Of a DNA stretch of 50,520 nt, positions 25,007 to 34,193 are shown piece by piece. Below the pieces are notes generated by a model. That model was not told the DNA's origin, made no database searches, and saw only the letters and a program-made list of their open reading frames with translations. The translations under genes were made by a program, and so were the position numbers. The stretch's first letter is position 1. Each line of letters begins with the position of its first letter. Source of the DNA: Treponema sp. (GTDB taxonomy: Bacteria; Spirochaetota; Spirochaetia; Treponematales; Breznakiellaceae); assembly GCA_009787695.1 (NCBI GenBank), contig WQSW01000007.1:4061-54580 (forward strand). The letters run 5' to 3'.

Positions 25007-25026
25007 CAAACTGATTAATTAAATTA

Positions 25027-25060
25027 AAAGCCTGTTACATTTGTGTAGCAGGCTTTTTTT
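25027..25060 (+). terminator. Rho-independent terminator after the lipoprotein pair
   Basis: AGCCTG-TTACA / TGTA-GCAGGCT stem with a short loop, followed by TTTTTTT. A textbook intrinsic terminator 20 bases after the stop codon. Confidence 0.9.
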
Positions 25061-25149
25061 ATCTTGATAAAACTGTTTAAAAACTGTTTTTCATTGACGT
25101 AAGGATAAAAATCAAGTAACTTTATAGAATTACCAAAAAGAGGAGAATT

Positions 25150-25380
25150 ATGAACGATATAACCGAAGAAGAAGCCGATGCGCTGGATGAATATTTTACA
25201 AAGAATCTGCCAAAATGTGATCCCGGTAAAGGTGGTATAACAACACGTCAAGGTTTCCGCATGGTTGCACTTGATCGCTTTTCGGAAGATTATCTTATTA
25301 CTATGGCGTTAGCAACTAAAAAAACCCCGACTGAAATCATCAGCGATTTAGTCAGAGAAAAGATCGCTGTTTCGATTTAA
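25150..25380 (+). CDS. Ribbon-helix-helix-type small protein (antitoxin-like, solitary)
   Basis: 76 residues. The N terminus is acidic (NDITEEEADALDEYF). The C-terminal half (GFRMVALDRFSEDYLITMALATKKTPTEIISDLVREKI, first part and end) fits a CopG/RHH DNA-binding fold: a beta strand followed by two helices. Such proteins are often antitoxins of the BrnA/CopG type, but no toxin gene lies on either side; the neighbours are a terminated lipoprotein and a beta-barrel gene. It could be a solitary regulator or an antitoxin remnant. The ATG has GAGGAG a few bases upstream. Confidence 0.65.
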   Translation: MNDITEEEADALDEYFTKNLPKCDPGKGGITTRQGFRMVALDRFSEDYLITMALATKKTPTEIISDLVREKIAVSI

Positions 25381-25415
25381 TTTACCTTCATTCCGTAACC
25401 AAAAAGGTTAAAAAC

Positions 25416-25444
25416 TTGAAAAAAAGCCCTTTTTCTATTATAAT
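25416..25444 (+). promoter_or_regulatory. Strong sigma-70 promoter for the beta-barrel gene, leaderless
   Basis: TTGAAA (25416-25421), exactly 17 bases, TATAAT (25439-25444). The ATG at 25453 follows after eight bases, with no Shine-Dalgarno. Confidence 0.65.
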
Positions 25445-25452
25445 TAACTTAA

Positions 25453-26625
25453 ATGAAAAAGTTATTACTTTTACCATTATTGCTTATCATTACAATTAAC
25501 TCCTTCGCACAGGAAACTCCGGTGCAAAATGCAGAAAATCTGCCAAATAGACGTATTTTTATCGAGGGAAGAGGGGTAAATAGCAGACAACAAGAATATT
25601 TTTATATAAATTTCAGAAAAGAAGCGGCAAGTACAGGTTATCCTGTTGTTAATAATAAAAATGAAGCTGCTTATGTGTTCAGATTTAACATTACAAACAA
25701 TCCAAACAGAGATATTGATCCTAATCTATATGTAATGAAAATCAGCCTTTTAAACAATATCAGTAATATAGAAATCATATCTTTTGACTTTTTTTTCTCT
25801 ACACTAGAGGAAATGGATCAGCATAACAGATTTATCTTTTTTAACGCGGTAAGCGGAGTTATCCCTCCGCTGGCAGAAAAGGATTTAGTTGTTGTTCAAG
25901 AAATTATTGAAGAAGTGATTATTCAAGAAATCGATACCAGCTGGCGCGATAAATGGATTTACTTAAGAACTGGATTTGACTACCCTATTACTTTTTATGC
26001 TTTATTACCGACCGGATTAACTGCAGAAGCGGGAGTATATATCGGTCCGTCTGCTATTGAACCGGAAGATTTTCAAATACTTGATCATAAAATTTTAGCA
26101 ATGCCGGGAATTTCAATCGGAGTTGAAGCGCAATTACTGAATTTTTTAAGTTTAGGAGTAAATCTTCAGCTTAGTTTAGGAGATACAAGAGATAATTATT
26201 TTGTCAATGTAGCGCTAGGCGCTGAGTTAAAATTCCCTCTTAAGTTTTTTAAAAATTTTATGATTGAACCTTACGGCAGTTTTGTATTACCAATAACTGT
26301 TTCAGAAATATTCAGCAAATTTCCTAAATTTGCTTTGGGCGGCGGAGTTCAAATATCTACAAGAGGCGGATCGCTTGGAGCTTTCTTTCTTGATGTAAAG
26401 TATCTTCATTCAATCGGCGAAACTGCAATGTATAATCCTTTCGGCGATGTTTTTCCTGAACCTCCAGAAATTCATTATAATCGTTTTGCTCTTATTTTCA
26501 GCATCGGATATAAATTCGGCTTTTTAGATAAAAAACCAAAAGCTTCTGTTCAAAAACCTGTGCAAACAACAGAATTCCCGGAATCAGATTCTGAGTCCTC
26601 TCATATTCATATTTTTGATTTCTAA
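25453..26625 (+). CDS. Putative outer-membrane beta-barrel protein
   Basis: 390 residues. A classic signal peptide (MKKLLLLPLLLIITINSFAQ) with a likely cleavage after SFA. Residues about 30-150 form an N-terminal periplasmic domain. From about 175 on, alternating strands (YLRTGFDYPITF, LTAEAGVYIG, SIGVEAQLLNFLSLGVNLQLSLGD in part, FALGGGVQIS, RFALIFSIGYKFG) end in a typical transmembrane strand. The last ~25 residues are a Ser/Glu/Gln tail beyond the barrel. The function is unknown; it resembles spirochaete OmpA/opacity-like porin-fold proteins. The 3' end overlaps the convergent GNAT gene by four bases. Confidence 0.78.
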   Translation: MKKLLLLPLLLIITINSFAQETPVQNAENLPNRRIFIEGRGVNSRQQEYFYINFRKEAASTGYPVVNNKNEAAYVFRFNITNNPNRDIDPNLYVMKISLLNNISNIEIISFDFFFSTLEEMDQHNRFIFFNAVSGVIPPLAEKDLVVVQEIIEEVIIQEIDTSWRDKWIYLRTGFDYPITFYALLPTGLTAEAGVYIGPSAIEPEDFQILDHKILAMPGISIGVEAQLLNFLSLGVNLQLSLGDTRDNYFVNVALGAELKFPLKFFKNFMIEPYGSFVLPITVSEIFSKFPKFALGGGVQISTRGGSLGAFFLDVKYLHSIGETAMYNPFGDVFPEPPEIHYNRFALIFSIGYKFGFLDKKPKASVQKPVQTTEFPESDSESSHIHIFDF

Positions 26626-27542
26626 TAATAAGTAATTCTATAATCTGATTTTATTTTAAAACCTAACCGCGTATATAATTTACATGCCGCAATATTTGTC
26701 TTTTTTACAAAAAGTGTAATCCCCTTCCCTTCGCCGAGCAGCTCGTTTACAAATTGGGAAGTCATCATTTGTGCAATACCTTTCCGGCGAAAATCCGGGC
26801 GAATATAAACACCGCCTATCATACAGCGTGTATATGAATTTCCGCTGACATTTATTTTTCCTATTATTTCACCGTTTATTTCAGCTAAAAGTATTTTCTC
26901 TTTTGCAATTATATTGGAAAGATTAACTCTGCTCGCCGCAGCACTAAAAGAAGATCCTTTATGAAGAACCTCTTCATGTTCATATGCCGATTGCAAAGGT
27001 GCCAAAGTATCTAAATCTGTCATACGCGCAGGTCTTAATGTAACTTGAGCGCTTTTTTTAATTGGCTGCATGTTTTCTGTAAAAACCGAATCTAACGCCA
27101 TAAGATCATAATCAAAAATGTCAGCCGGAGTTTGACCGAATTGCCTCATAACATTTTCTAAAATTATAACTTCTTCTTTTATCCCTTGAATCGAATGGAG
27201 TTTTTTTAATTGAAAATACCCGCCTAAAAATTTCGGCAGCGGGATTTGCTGTAAATTATTAAATACGGGTATAATCGTACTTTTTGAATTTATTATCAGT
27301 GCATTTAATTTCTTGTCTTTGCCGATTAATTTCCAAACAGAATCATTTGATATGTTACGTGCAAGAAATCTGGCACATGCGCTTACATATTTATCTTCTA
27401 ATTCGCATAACATATCTTCGGCAGGGATTATTTCCTTGTCATTGTTTTTCATTTTCCGCCATTTACCGCGAACCTTTGGTTCGGCGCACAAACCGGGTTT
27501 GCCTGCCATGTCAGTGTGCGGTTCGTTAGATACACTATTCAT
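26622..27542 (-). CDS. GNAT-family N-acetyltransferase
   Basis: 306 residues if translated from 27542. The C-terminal GNAT domain (about 168-306) has VTLRPARMTDLDTL, ILLAEINGEIIGKINVSG, GVYIRPDFRRKGIAQMM with the acetyl-CoA loop R-R-K-G-I-A, and TNIAACKLYTRLGFK. The preceding ~130 residues are a helical domain often seen before GNATs in spirochaetes. Residues 1-30 are atypical and are encoded by a palindromic stretch (27469-27525). The Met at codon 31 (27452), preceded by GGCGGA, could be the true start. The longer frame overlaps the upstream GH3 gene by eight bases. The acetyl acceptor is unknown. Confidence 0.82.
   Translation of the reverse strand: MNSVSNEPHTDMAGKPGLCAEPKVRGKWRKMKNNDKEIIPAEDMLCELEDKYVSACARFLARNISNDSVWKLIGKDKKLNALIINSKSTIIPVFNNLQQIPLPKFLGGYFQLKKLHSIQGIKEEVIILENVMRQFGQTPADIFDYDLMALDSVFTENMQPIKKSAQVTLRPARMTDLDTLAPLQSAYEHEEVLHKGSSFSAAASRVNLSNIIAKEKILLAEINGEIIGKINVSGNSYTRCMIGGVYIRPDFRRKGIAQMMTSQFVNELLGEGKGITLFVKKTNIAACKLYTRLGFKIKSDYRITYY
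27469..27525. repeat. Palindromic element at the 5' end of the GNAT gene
   Basis: Nested inverted repeats: CGAACC-TTT-GGTTCG (27469-27483), CGCACA (27485-27490) with TGTGCG (27515-27520), and inside it the 15-mer ACAAACCGGGTTTGC (27488-27502). CGAACC can also pair with GGTTCG at 27520-27525. The 15-mer matches the tandem units in deoC and the MFP gene at 13-14 of 15 positions. Confidence 0.55.
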
Positions 27543-29178
27543 AAGGCAATATTCCCAAAGCCGGAATTCTGCCTGTTATTGCAGAAAAGGCAGAGGCAAA
27601 AGATTCTGGTGCATAACTATATACTGCAATTGCTCCTGTTACCCAGTTGACGTTTTCTATATGTACAGGGCTTAAAACAGAAATTACATAAACAGGTTTA
27701 TTAAGCTGACGTAAATTATTTAACATACGCAAATCGTTGTTATCTGCAAGACAAAAAATAATTGTGTCTGCTTCACCGGCTGCAGCAATTAAATTTGCTG
27801 GAGTAGTTTGAGATGAAAACACAAAACTGTAATTATTAGGGAATGCAAGTCTGCCGTATTTATAAAAATCGGTAAATCTTCCTGTTAGAAGCACACGCCC
27901 TGCTTTTTCTTTTGTTAAAGGAAAACCGGAAGCCTGTGATTTTACAATTGTAACGCTTCTCGCTGCAAGGTTCAAAAAAAATGCAGAACCGTCAGGATCA
28001 GAAAGTTCCGCTTCCGCTTTGGCAAGGTCCGGAATGTACGGAACAGCGTTTTCGCCTCTTAAATATTTTAATTTTAATTCAAGTACTCGGCGAGCGGAAG
28101 CCCTTACAATTTGATTGAAATCTTCTTCTGTTCTCATTGAATTAATAAGCAATGTCCATATCATATCTGTAAGAACAGGCGTATTTGAAAATAATAAGAT
28201 ATCATTCCCTGCAATAAGGGCTTGTTTTGCTGTGCGTGATAATGCACCGGTAAAAGAAGTTGCACCTACCATGTTAAGGTCATCGGTTATTACAAGCCCT
28301 TTAAAACCAATTCTGCCGCGTAACACATCACGCAAAAACCACGAAGACAATGATGCAGGCGCCAAACCGCCTTCTGTTTGCGGAAATGAAATATGACCGC
28401 TCATTATAACGGGAATTCCTTCAGATACAAGCATCCTGTAAGGGAGTAATTCTCTGTTCCAAAGAGTATCAAAATTAATTTCAATTCTGGGAAGGATACC
28501 ATGCGAGTCAAGTTCTGTGGCTCCGTGTCCGGGATAATGTTTTGCTGTCGGAATAACACCTGCTGAAAGCTGCCCTCTGGCAAAAGCCATACCTAAAATT
28601 CCGGCTCTTACAGGATCGCTTCCGAAAGCGCGAGGTCCTATCAATACAGAATCGCGGTTTGTAAATAAATCGACAGCGGGAGCAAAGTTCATATTGACAC
28701 CTAACAGAGCCAATTCCTTCCCTATATAATAACCTGAAAGATAAGCGTCACGCGGATAACCTGACGCGCCTATCGCCATATTTCCCGGAGTTTCGCTTGT
28801 TGCCCCTCTGATGTGCCGTATCCATCCGCCTTCCTGATCTGTTGCAACAAGAAGAGGGATTTTAAAAGCGCCTTCTAAACTTAAAGATTGCAATTCGCCT
28901 ACTGTCCTTGCAAGACGCAGTGTATCAGTTGTATTCCAGCCGAAAATCTTGACCCCGCCTATATTTCTTCGGCGTATCCATTCCATAATTAATGGCGACG
29001 GTTCTTCTCCTACCCAGCCGAGCATAAACACTTGGGCAAGAGCCTGCTCGTCAGTCATTGCGTTTACAATTGCAGATGCTAATTCCAAAGGAGGGCGCGG
29101 ATCGTTAAAACTTAACTGCGCTTGTGCAAAAAGAGAGAAAGAATTAATCAGTAATAAAAAATATAACAGTCGTTTCAA
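27535..29178 (-). CDS. Glycoside hydrolase family 3, NagZ-like beta-N-acetylhexosaminidase
   Basis: 547 residues with a signal peptide (KRLLYFLLLINSFSLFAQA), so it acts in the periplasm or outside. The GH3 N-terminal barrel covers about 30-360: LLVATDQEGGWIRHI, the NagZ-type loop KHYPGHGATELDSHG with the His/Asp general-acid pair, and the nucleophile region GLVITDDLNM. A second C-terminal domain (about 390-547) is a partial GH3_C-like domain. It likely removes beta-linked N-acetylglucosamine from muropeptides or chitin oligomers. Start is TTG at 29178 with AAAGGA upstream. The GNAT gene follows with an overlap. Confidence 0.88.
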   Translation of the reverse strand: MKRLLYFLLLINSFSLFAQAQLSFNDPRPPLELASAIVNAMTDEQALAQVFMLGWVGEEPSPLIMEWIRRRNIGGVKIFGWNTTDTLRLARTVGELQSLSLEGAFKIPLLVATDQEGGWIRHIRGATSETPGNMAIGASGYPRDAYLSGYYIGKELALLGVNMNFAPAVDLFTNRDSVLIGPRAFGSDPVRAGILGMAFARGQLSAGVIPTAKHYPGHGATELDSHGILPRIEINFDTLWNRELLPYRMLVSEGIPVIMSGHISFPQTEGGLAPASLSSWFLRDVLRGRIGFKGLVITDDLNMVGATSFTGALSRTAKQALIAGNDILLFSNTPVLTDMIWTLLINSMRTEEDFNQIVRASARRVLELKLKYLRGENAVPYIPDLAKAEAELSDPDGSAFFLNLAARSVTIVKSQASGFPLTKEKAGRVLLTGRFTDFYKYGRLAFPNNYSFVFSSQTTPANLIAAAGEADTIIFCLADNNDLRMLNNLRQLNKPVYVISVLSPVHIENVNWVTGAIAVYSYAPESFASAFSAITGRIPALGILPYE

Positions 29179-29199
29179 AAAATAATCCTTTATAAAATT

Positions 29200-30144
29200 T
29201 TAATTATTCATCTGGTCAATAAATTTTGCCGCATTGTGAGCTGCAATCGCTCCGTCTGCGGCTGCTGTTACAACTTGGCGGAATGCACCTGCACGTACAT
29301 CGCCTGCGGCATAAAGACCTTCTATACTTGTCTCCATTTTTTGATTAACAATAATATAACCGTCTTCATTTTTTTCTATTTCAAGATTGTTAATAACTGA
29401 TGTTTGCGGAACAGTCCCTGCAAAAATAAAAACAGCATCAGCATCTTCTTCATAAGAATCACTGTTATCTGTTTTCTGTAAAACAACAGTTTTTACTTTT
29501 TGCTCACCTTTTATTTCTTTAATTACCGTATTAAAACGCACCTCTATGTTAGGGTTTTCAAGCGTCCTTGCTGCGAGTGCTTTTTGCGCTCTGAAACTGT
29601 CTCTGCGGTGGATAAGAATCACTTTTGTTGTAAGATTTGCAAGGTAGCGCGCTTCATCGCAAGCGGCATCGCCTCCTCCCACTACAAATATTTTTTTTCC
29701 TTTAAAAAAATGACCGTCGCAAGTTGCACAATAGGAAACTCCTCTGCCTGTAAAAGCAGCCTCGCCCGGTATTTCCAGTAAACGCGGTTTTGCACCCGTT
29801 GCGATGATTATAACAGGTGCAAGATACATTGTTCCGTCATCTAAAAGAACTTCAAAAAAACTGTCGATTTTTTTAACTGATTTAATTTTATTAATTATTA
29901 TTGATGCTCCGAATAATTCCGCCTGACGATGAAGATCAACTGCAAATTCATAACCGGATTTAGGCGGCATATCATTTTGCCCCGCATTTCCCGGATAATT
30001 TTCCAGCACATCTATCAATATTGCCTGACCTCCTACGGATAGCATTTCGATTACTAAAACTTTTAAGTTCGCCCTTGCTCCGTATTGCGCCGCTGTAAGA
30101 CCTGCGGGACCTGCTCCGATTATGATTAAATCTAAAATTGCCAT
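29200..30144 (-). CDS. trxB: Thioredoxin-disulfide reductase
   Basis: 314 residues, standard for low-Mr TrxB. FAD-binding GAGPAGLTAAQYGARA near the N terminus, the redox-active CATC (C139, C142), the NAD(P)H Rossmann motif VVGGGDAACDEA, and the C-terminal FAD motif GLYAAGDVRAGAFRQVVTAAADGAIAA (first part). It reduces thioredoxin; the thioredoxin gene itself is at 43793-44113, not adjacent. In the NADPH site, HRRDSFRA keeps the Arg residues used for NADPH recognition. It diverges from the transglutaminase-like gene with a 51-base gap. Confidence 0.95.
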   Translation of the reverse strand: MAILDLIIIGAGPAGLTAAQYGARANLKVLVIEMLSVGGQAILIDVLENYPGNAGQNDMPPKSGYEFAVDLHRQAELFGASIIINKIKSVKKIDSFFEVLLDDGTMYLAPVIIIATGAKPRLLEIPGEAAFTGRGVSYCATCDGHFFKGKKIFVVGGGDAACDEARYLANLTTKVILIHRRDSFRAQKALAARTLENPNIEVRFNTVIKEIKGEQKVKTVVLQKTDNSDSYEEDADAVFIFAGTVPQTSVINNLEIEKNEDGYIIVNQKMETSIEGLYAAGDVRAGAFRQVVTAAADGAIAAHNAAKFIDQMNN

Positions 30145-30161
30145 CCTTACTCCTAAAACAT

Positions 30162-30190
30162 TTTACATTTTTTCTTGATTAAGTTATAGT
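30162..30190 (+). promoter_or_regulatory. Promoter of the transglutaminase-like gene, leaderless GTG
   Basis: TTTACA (30162-30167), 17-base spacer, TATAGT (30185-30190). The GTG start at 30196 is five bases downstream, with no Shine-Dalgarno. Confidence 0.5.
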
Positions 30191-30195
30191 AAAGT

Positions 30196-31701
30196 GTGAA
30201 CTTAAAATCGTCAATAATTATAATTAAAACTCATGTTTTTTTTGCCTTTTTTTTATTTTTTATTCTAACATCGATTTACTCACAAAACAGGCAAATAACC
30301 GCTTTTCCCCGCCTTGACTCAGATCCGAATGCAAACCGTTTTAACAGCAAAAAAAACTCATATACATGGACAGACCTTGCAGAAATAAGCCTTTGGGCTT
30401 CCGGCGACACTTCACTTGTAAATTTAGAAAAAATTAATACGGCTGTCGGTAATTTACTTAATTCAACTGAACTTCCGTCTTCTAACAAAGAAAAAGCGGA
30501 GTTTATTCTTCAATTTTTACATACTATCTTACGCACATATTCTCTTTATCAAACAAGAGTAGATACCGTTTTTACAAACGGTGTTTATAATTGTGTTTCA
30601 TCCGCTGTTCTTTATATGATCCTCTGCGAATCTGCAGGAATTAGAACAAGCGGTGTTATAACAAAAGAGCATGCCTTTGTAATGGTTCATATTGACGGGC
30701 AAAGTATCGATGTTGAAACAACAAACCGTTTTGGATTTGATCCGGGAAACAGAAAAGAATTTCATGATCAATTCGGAAGGCTGACAGGTTTTTCTTATGT
30801 TCCTGCGCAAAACTACCGTGACCGCCAGACAATAAACCATCTTGAATTAATCTCTTTAATATTAAATAACAGAATTGCAGATTTTGAAAGAAGAAATAAT
30901 TATTTTGATGCTGTTCCTCTTTCTATCGACAGAGCTGTTTTGCTTTTAGGCGAATCGTTATCTGTCATTAATGAATTTTATTACACAGACCTTTTTAAAG
31001 ATCCTCGCAAAGATTTATTAGACAGATTGATAAATTACGGTTCAACTTTATTAAGAACAAACAGAGAAGAAGAAGGTTTGCGCTGGGCAATGGCAGCATC
31101 TGCCAGATATACAGATAATATGCGCTGGCAGGAATTTATTTTAGTTGCTGCAAATAACAGAGTAGTAAGATTAATAAGGGAAAGAAAAATTGATGAGGCA
31201 AGAGTTTTTCTTGAAAGCACAAGAAGCCTTTTATCAGACCTTAATTTTTTACAGTTAGATACAATAGTAACAGATGCTGAATTAATAAACCGCGCCAATC
31301 AAAGCACAACTGCCGCCGAAGGAGACAATGTAATAAATGAAATTTATGCGGCGCAAAATGCAGGCAAAATGAGCGAAAGAAGGGCATCAGAACTTATTAC
31401 TCTTACAGTTCAAAGAACTGCCGCCTCCCTTTGCGCAGCGCCGGAGAGGAATTGGAGAGCGGCAATCAATTACATAGAGGCTAGCCTTTCAAAAATAGGC
31501 ACAAACAGAGTAATTGAGCAGGCGCTTCAAACATACAAAGCAAACCTTGCCGCAGAATACCACAGCCGCTTCGCCGCCGAATGGAATAAAAGAAACTTTG
31601 ACGAAGCAGAACGCATCTTAAACGAAGGGTTAGCGGAATTCCCCAACAACAGGCAGCTTCTTGCAAACAGAGATTTAGTTAACAGACACCATACAAGATG
31701 A
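30196..31701 (+). CDS. Exported transglutaminase-like/TPR protein
   Basis: 501 residues from a GTG start. The N terminus (IIIIKTHVFFAFFLFFILTSIYSQ) is a signal peptide. Residues about 90-200 fit a transglutaminase-like cysteine-peptidase core: the Cys in GVYNCVSSAVLYMIL, the His in TKEHAFVMVHI and the Asp in SIDVETTN. The rest is helical with TPR-like repeats, ending in FDEAERILNEGLAEFPNNRQLLANRDL (two segments). It is predicted to be periplasmic. Catalytic role, protease or amidase or crosslinking, is unknown. There is no in-frame ATG near the start, which supports GTG. Confidence 0.78.
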   Translation: MNLKSSIIIIKTHVFFAFFLFFILTSIYSQNRQITAFPRLDSDPNANRFNSKKNSYTWTDLAEISLWASGDTSLVNLEKINTAVGNLLNSTELPSSNKEKAEFILQFLHTILRTYSLYQTRVDTVFTNGVYNCVSSAVLYMILCESAGIRTSGVITKEHAFVMVHIDGQSIDVETTNRFGFDPGNRKEFHDQFGRLTGFSYVPAQNYRDRQTINHLELISLILNNRIADFERRNNYFDAVPLSIDRAVLLLGESLSVINEFYYTDLFKDPRKDLLDRLINYGSTLLRTNREEEGLRWAMAASARYTDNMRWQEFILVAANNRVVRLIRERKIDEARVFLESTRSLLSDLNFLQLDTIVTDAELINRANQSTTAAEGDNVINEIYAAQNAGKMSERRASELITLTVQRTAASLCAAPERNWRAAINYIEASLSKIGTNRVIEQALQTYKANLAAEYHSRFAAEWNKRNFDEAERILNEGLAEFPNNRQLLANRDLVNRHHTR

Positions 31702-31711
31702 TAATCACTTT

Positions 31712-33994
31712 TTATTTCGCGTAATAATTTATTAAACACCCATCAATTAATATTCGGCGTTCTGCATCGGTTAGATCACCTAATGTTACTTTTATTTCTG
31801 TATTTGTTTCACCTAACACGTAACCTATGATCGATTCCTTCTTTTCTTGAATAGCCGTTTTTATTCCGGGAAAAAAAACAAAGCAATTAAGGCTTAGCGC
31901 TTTTTCATCTGTAATTAAAAAAGGCAGTATCCCCCAATTGATAAGGTTTGACCTGTAACGCTTTGTTGCATATTCAAGAGCAAAGTTCACGCTTCCGCCG
32001 AGTACCCTCTGGCAGGAAGCGGCTTGTTCACGCGCTGAGCCGTCACCCGGTTTGCGTGCAAAAATCGCGCTGCCTATAAGAAGATTATTAACATCAATAA
32101 CAGGGAAATTTAATTTTATAGTTTGCAGTTTTGAAAGAAGGTCTTTTGCTTCTTCCGTTTCCGCTTCTATCTTTTCACTTATCGCTTTTTTTATAAAATC
32201 ACTTTGTACCGCTATTTCTTTTGCTCTTTTTACATAATCCGGGTCTTTGCGGCTTAATGTAAATTCCGCCAGTTTTAACGGGTTTGAACGGTATGAAGAA
32301 GTTTCACCTGACGGGATAAGTTCATCGGTTGTTGTTACAGGGTCTGTGATAAAACTTACGATTCTAACCAAGAGGTTTTCCTGTAAAGCGGGCATCTTAG
32401 GCCAATCTTTAATATTGGGACCGAATATCAATTCTGTTTCTGTCTGCGGTTTTCCCGTACCGTTAAAAACACGTTTTTCGTAGATGCTCTTGTCAAAAAA
32501 GAACTTATATTTACCATACTTTGTATTTATCTCTGTCGCATCAGTGATTTTTCCGCCGTTAATTGCAGAGGCTGCAATTGATCGCGCATCCATTAATGCA
32601 ACACAGGCTATTTGCCCGTCATTTGGTTTTGAGCCTTCGCGGTTCATAAAGTTGCGCGTAACGTGGCGGATAGAAAGTTCGTTATTTGCAGGTGTATCCC
32701 CCGCTCCGAAACACGGTCCGCAGAATGCTTCTCTTACAAGAACGCCTGCTTTCATTAATGTTTCTACCGTACCGTTTTTTACCAATTCCAAATATGTCGG
32801 CTGGCTTTCAGGATATACGCTCATTGTAAAATTACCGTTGCCTAGAAATGAGCCTTTCAAAATATCCGCCGCCGCCATAATATTAGAAAAAATTCCGCCT
32901 GAGCAACCTGCAATTATTGCCTGCTGTGCCCAAATTCCGCCGTCATGATACTTTAAACCGAGTTTTAAATTCAGACCTGAACTTTTATTTTCTTCTTCTG
33001 TCTTTGCTAAAATATCCTTAGCGTTCTTTTGTAATTCTTTTATTGTGAAAACATTACTCGGATGGAAAGGAAGTGCAATACAAGGTTTAATTTTTGAAAG
33101 ATCGATTTTTATAAACCCGTCATAATAAGCTGCTTTTGCAGGTTTTAATTCTTTGAAATCGCCTTCTCTGCCCCTTTCTTTTAAATATTCTTTAACATTA
33201 TTATCTGTTCTCCAAATTGATGACCAGCAAGCGGTTTCAGTTGTCATAACATCAATCCCGTTACGGAAATCAACTGACATTTTTTCAATTCCGTCTCCGA
33301 TAAACTCCATCACTTTATTTTTTACATAGCCGTTTTTAAACACAGCACCGATTATTGTAAGCGCGACATCTTGAGGACCTACACCTTTATTAACTTCCCC
33401 TTCAAGATAAACTCCGATTACAGGAGGGGACGGCATATCATAAGTTCTGCCAACCAATTGTTTTGCAAGCTCTCCTCCGCCTTCGCCGACTGCCATTGTG
33501 CCTAACGCTCCATAGCGAGTGTGGCTGTCAGAACCTAAAATCATTTTACCGCAGCCTGCCATCATTTCGCGATTGTAACTGTGAATAACTGCAAGATGAG
33601 GCGGCACATATACTCCTCCGTATTTGCGTGCCGCAGAAAGTGCGAATACATGATCATCCTGATTGATAGTGCCTCCGACCGCGCAAAGACTGTTATGGCA
33701 GTTTGTAAGAACATAGGGAACGGGAAATTTTACCATCCCGCTGGCGCGCGCCGTTTGAATTATCCCTACATAAGTTATGTCGTGTGATGTAAGAGAATCA
33801 AATTTTAAAGAGAGATTGCGTTCATCGCCGCTATTATGAGAAGTAAGTATACCGTAAGAAATCGTTCCCTTACGTGCATCTTCTTTGGATGTATTTACAC
33901 CGCGCTGTTTTAATTTTACAGAAGCGTCAGCATCATCGCTTATAATTTCCTTTCCGTCAATTAAATAAACACCGTTTTTATATAGTTCGAGCAT
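31712..33994 (-). CDS. Aconitase-superfamily hydratase (YbhJ-like)
   Basis: 760 residues. The aconitase catalytic core is clear: the SDSHTRYGALGTMAVGEGG segment and cluster cysteines in AGCSGGIF and EAFCGPCFGAG, giving the three ligands for a [4Fe-4S] cluster. The C-terminal swivel domain contains the KPGDGSAREQAASC active-site region. Length and pattern resemble E. coli YbhJ and the 'hydratase' proteins of spirochaetes rather than AcnA or AcnB. It would interconvert a hydroxy-acid by dehydration/rehydration, but the substrate is not known. No other citrate-cycle genes are nearby. The start ATG has AGGGGG upstream. Confidence 0.85.
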   Translation of the reverse strand: MLELYKNGVYLIDGKEIISDDADASVKLKQRGVNTSKEDARKGTISYGILTSHNSGDERNLSLKFDSLTSHDITYVGIIQTARASGMVKFPVPYVLTNCHNSLCAVGGTINQDDHVFALSAARKYGGVYVPPHLAVIHSYNREMMAGCGKMILGSDSHTRYGALGTMAVGEGGGELAKQLVGRTYDMPSPPVIGVYLEGEVNKGVGPQDVALTIIGAVFKNGYVKNKVMEFIGDGIEKMSVDFRNGIDVMTTETACWSSIWRTDNNVKEYLKERGREGDFKELKPAKAAYYDGFIKIDLSKIKPCIALPFHPSNVFTIKELQKNAKDILAKTEEENKSSGLNLKLGLKYHDGGIWAQQAIIAGCSGGIFSNIMAAADILKGSFLGNGNFTMSVYPESQPTYLELVKNGTVETLMKAGVLVREAFCGPCFGAGDTPANNELSIRHVTRNFMNREGSKPNDGQIACVALMDARSIAASAINGGKITDATEINTKYGKYKFFFDKSIYEKRVFNGTGKPQTETELIFGPNIKDWPKMPALQENLLVRIVSFITDPVTTTDELIPSGETSSYRSNPLKLAEFTLSRKDPDYVKRAKEIAVQSDFIKKAISEKIEAETEEAKDLLSKLQTIKLNFPVIDVNNLLIGSAIFARKPGDGSAREQAASCQRVLGGSVNFALEYATKRYRSNLINWGILPFLITDEKALSLNCFVFFPGIKTAIQEKKESIIGYVLGETNTEIKVTLGDLTDAERRILIDGCLINYYAK

Positions 33995-34193
33995 ATAACC
34001 CCCTTTTATAAGAAAAATTATTATTTTTTATTTTAACTGCACTTACTATTAAAGCAGCGCTGTATTTTTTGCTTTTTAACTTAAAAACAAGCGATTTTTG
34101 CATTTTTTTTCCTTGTAACCGTATTATACTATCATTTTTCCGATTTCTTCAAGCTTGACGATTTACCGTTTGGCTGTTTTAATTATTATAACT

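Noticed and set aside
25150-25380. Complete toxin-antitoxin module
   Set aside because: Only the antitoxin-like protein is present; flanking genes are a lipoprotein and a beta-barrel protein.
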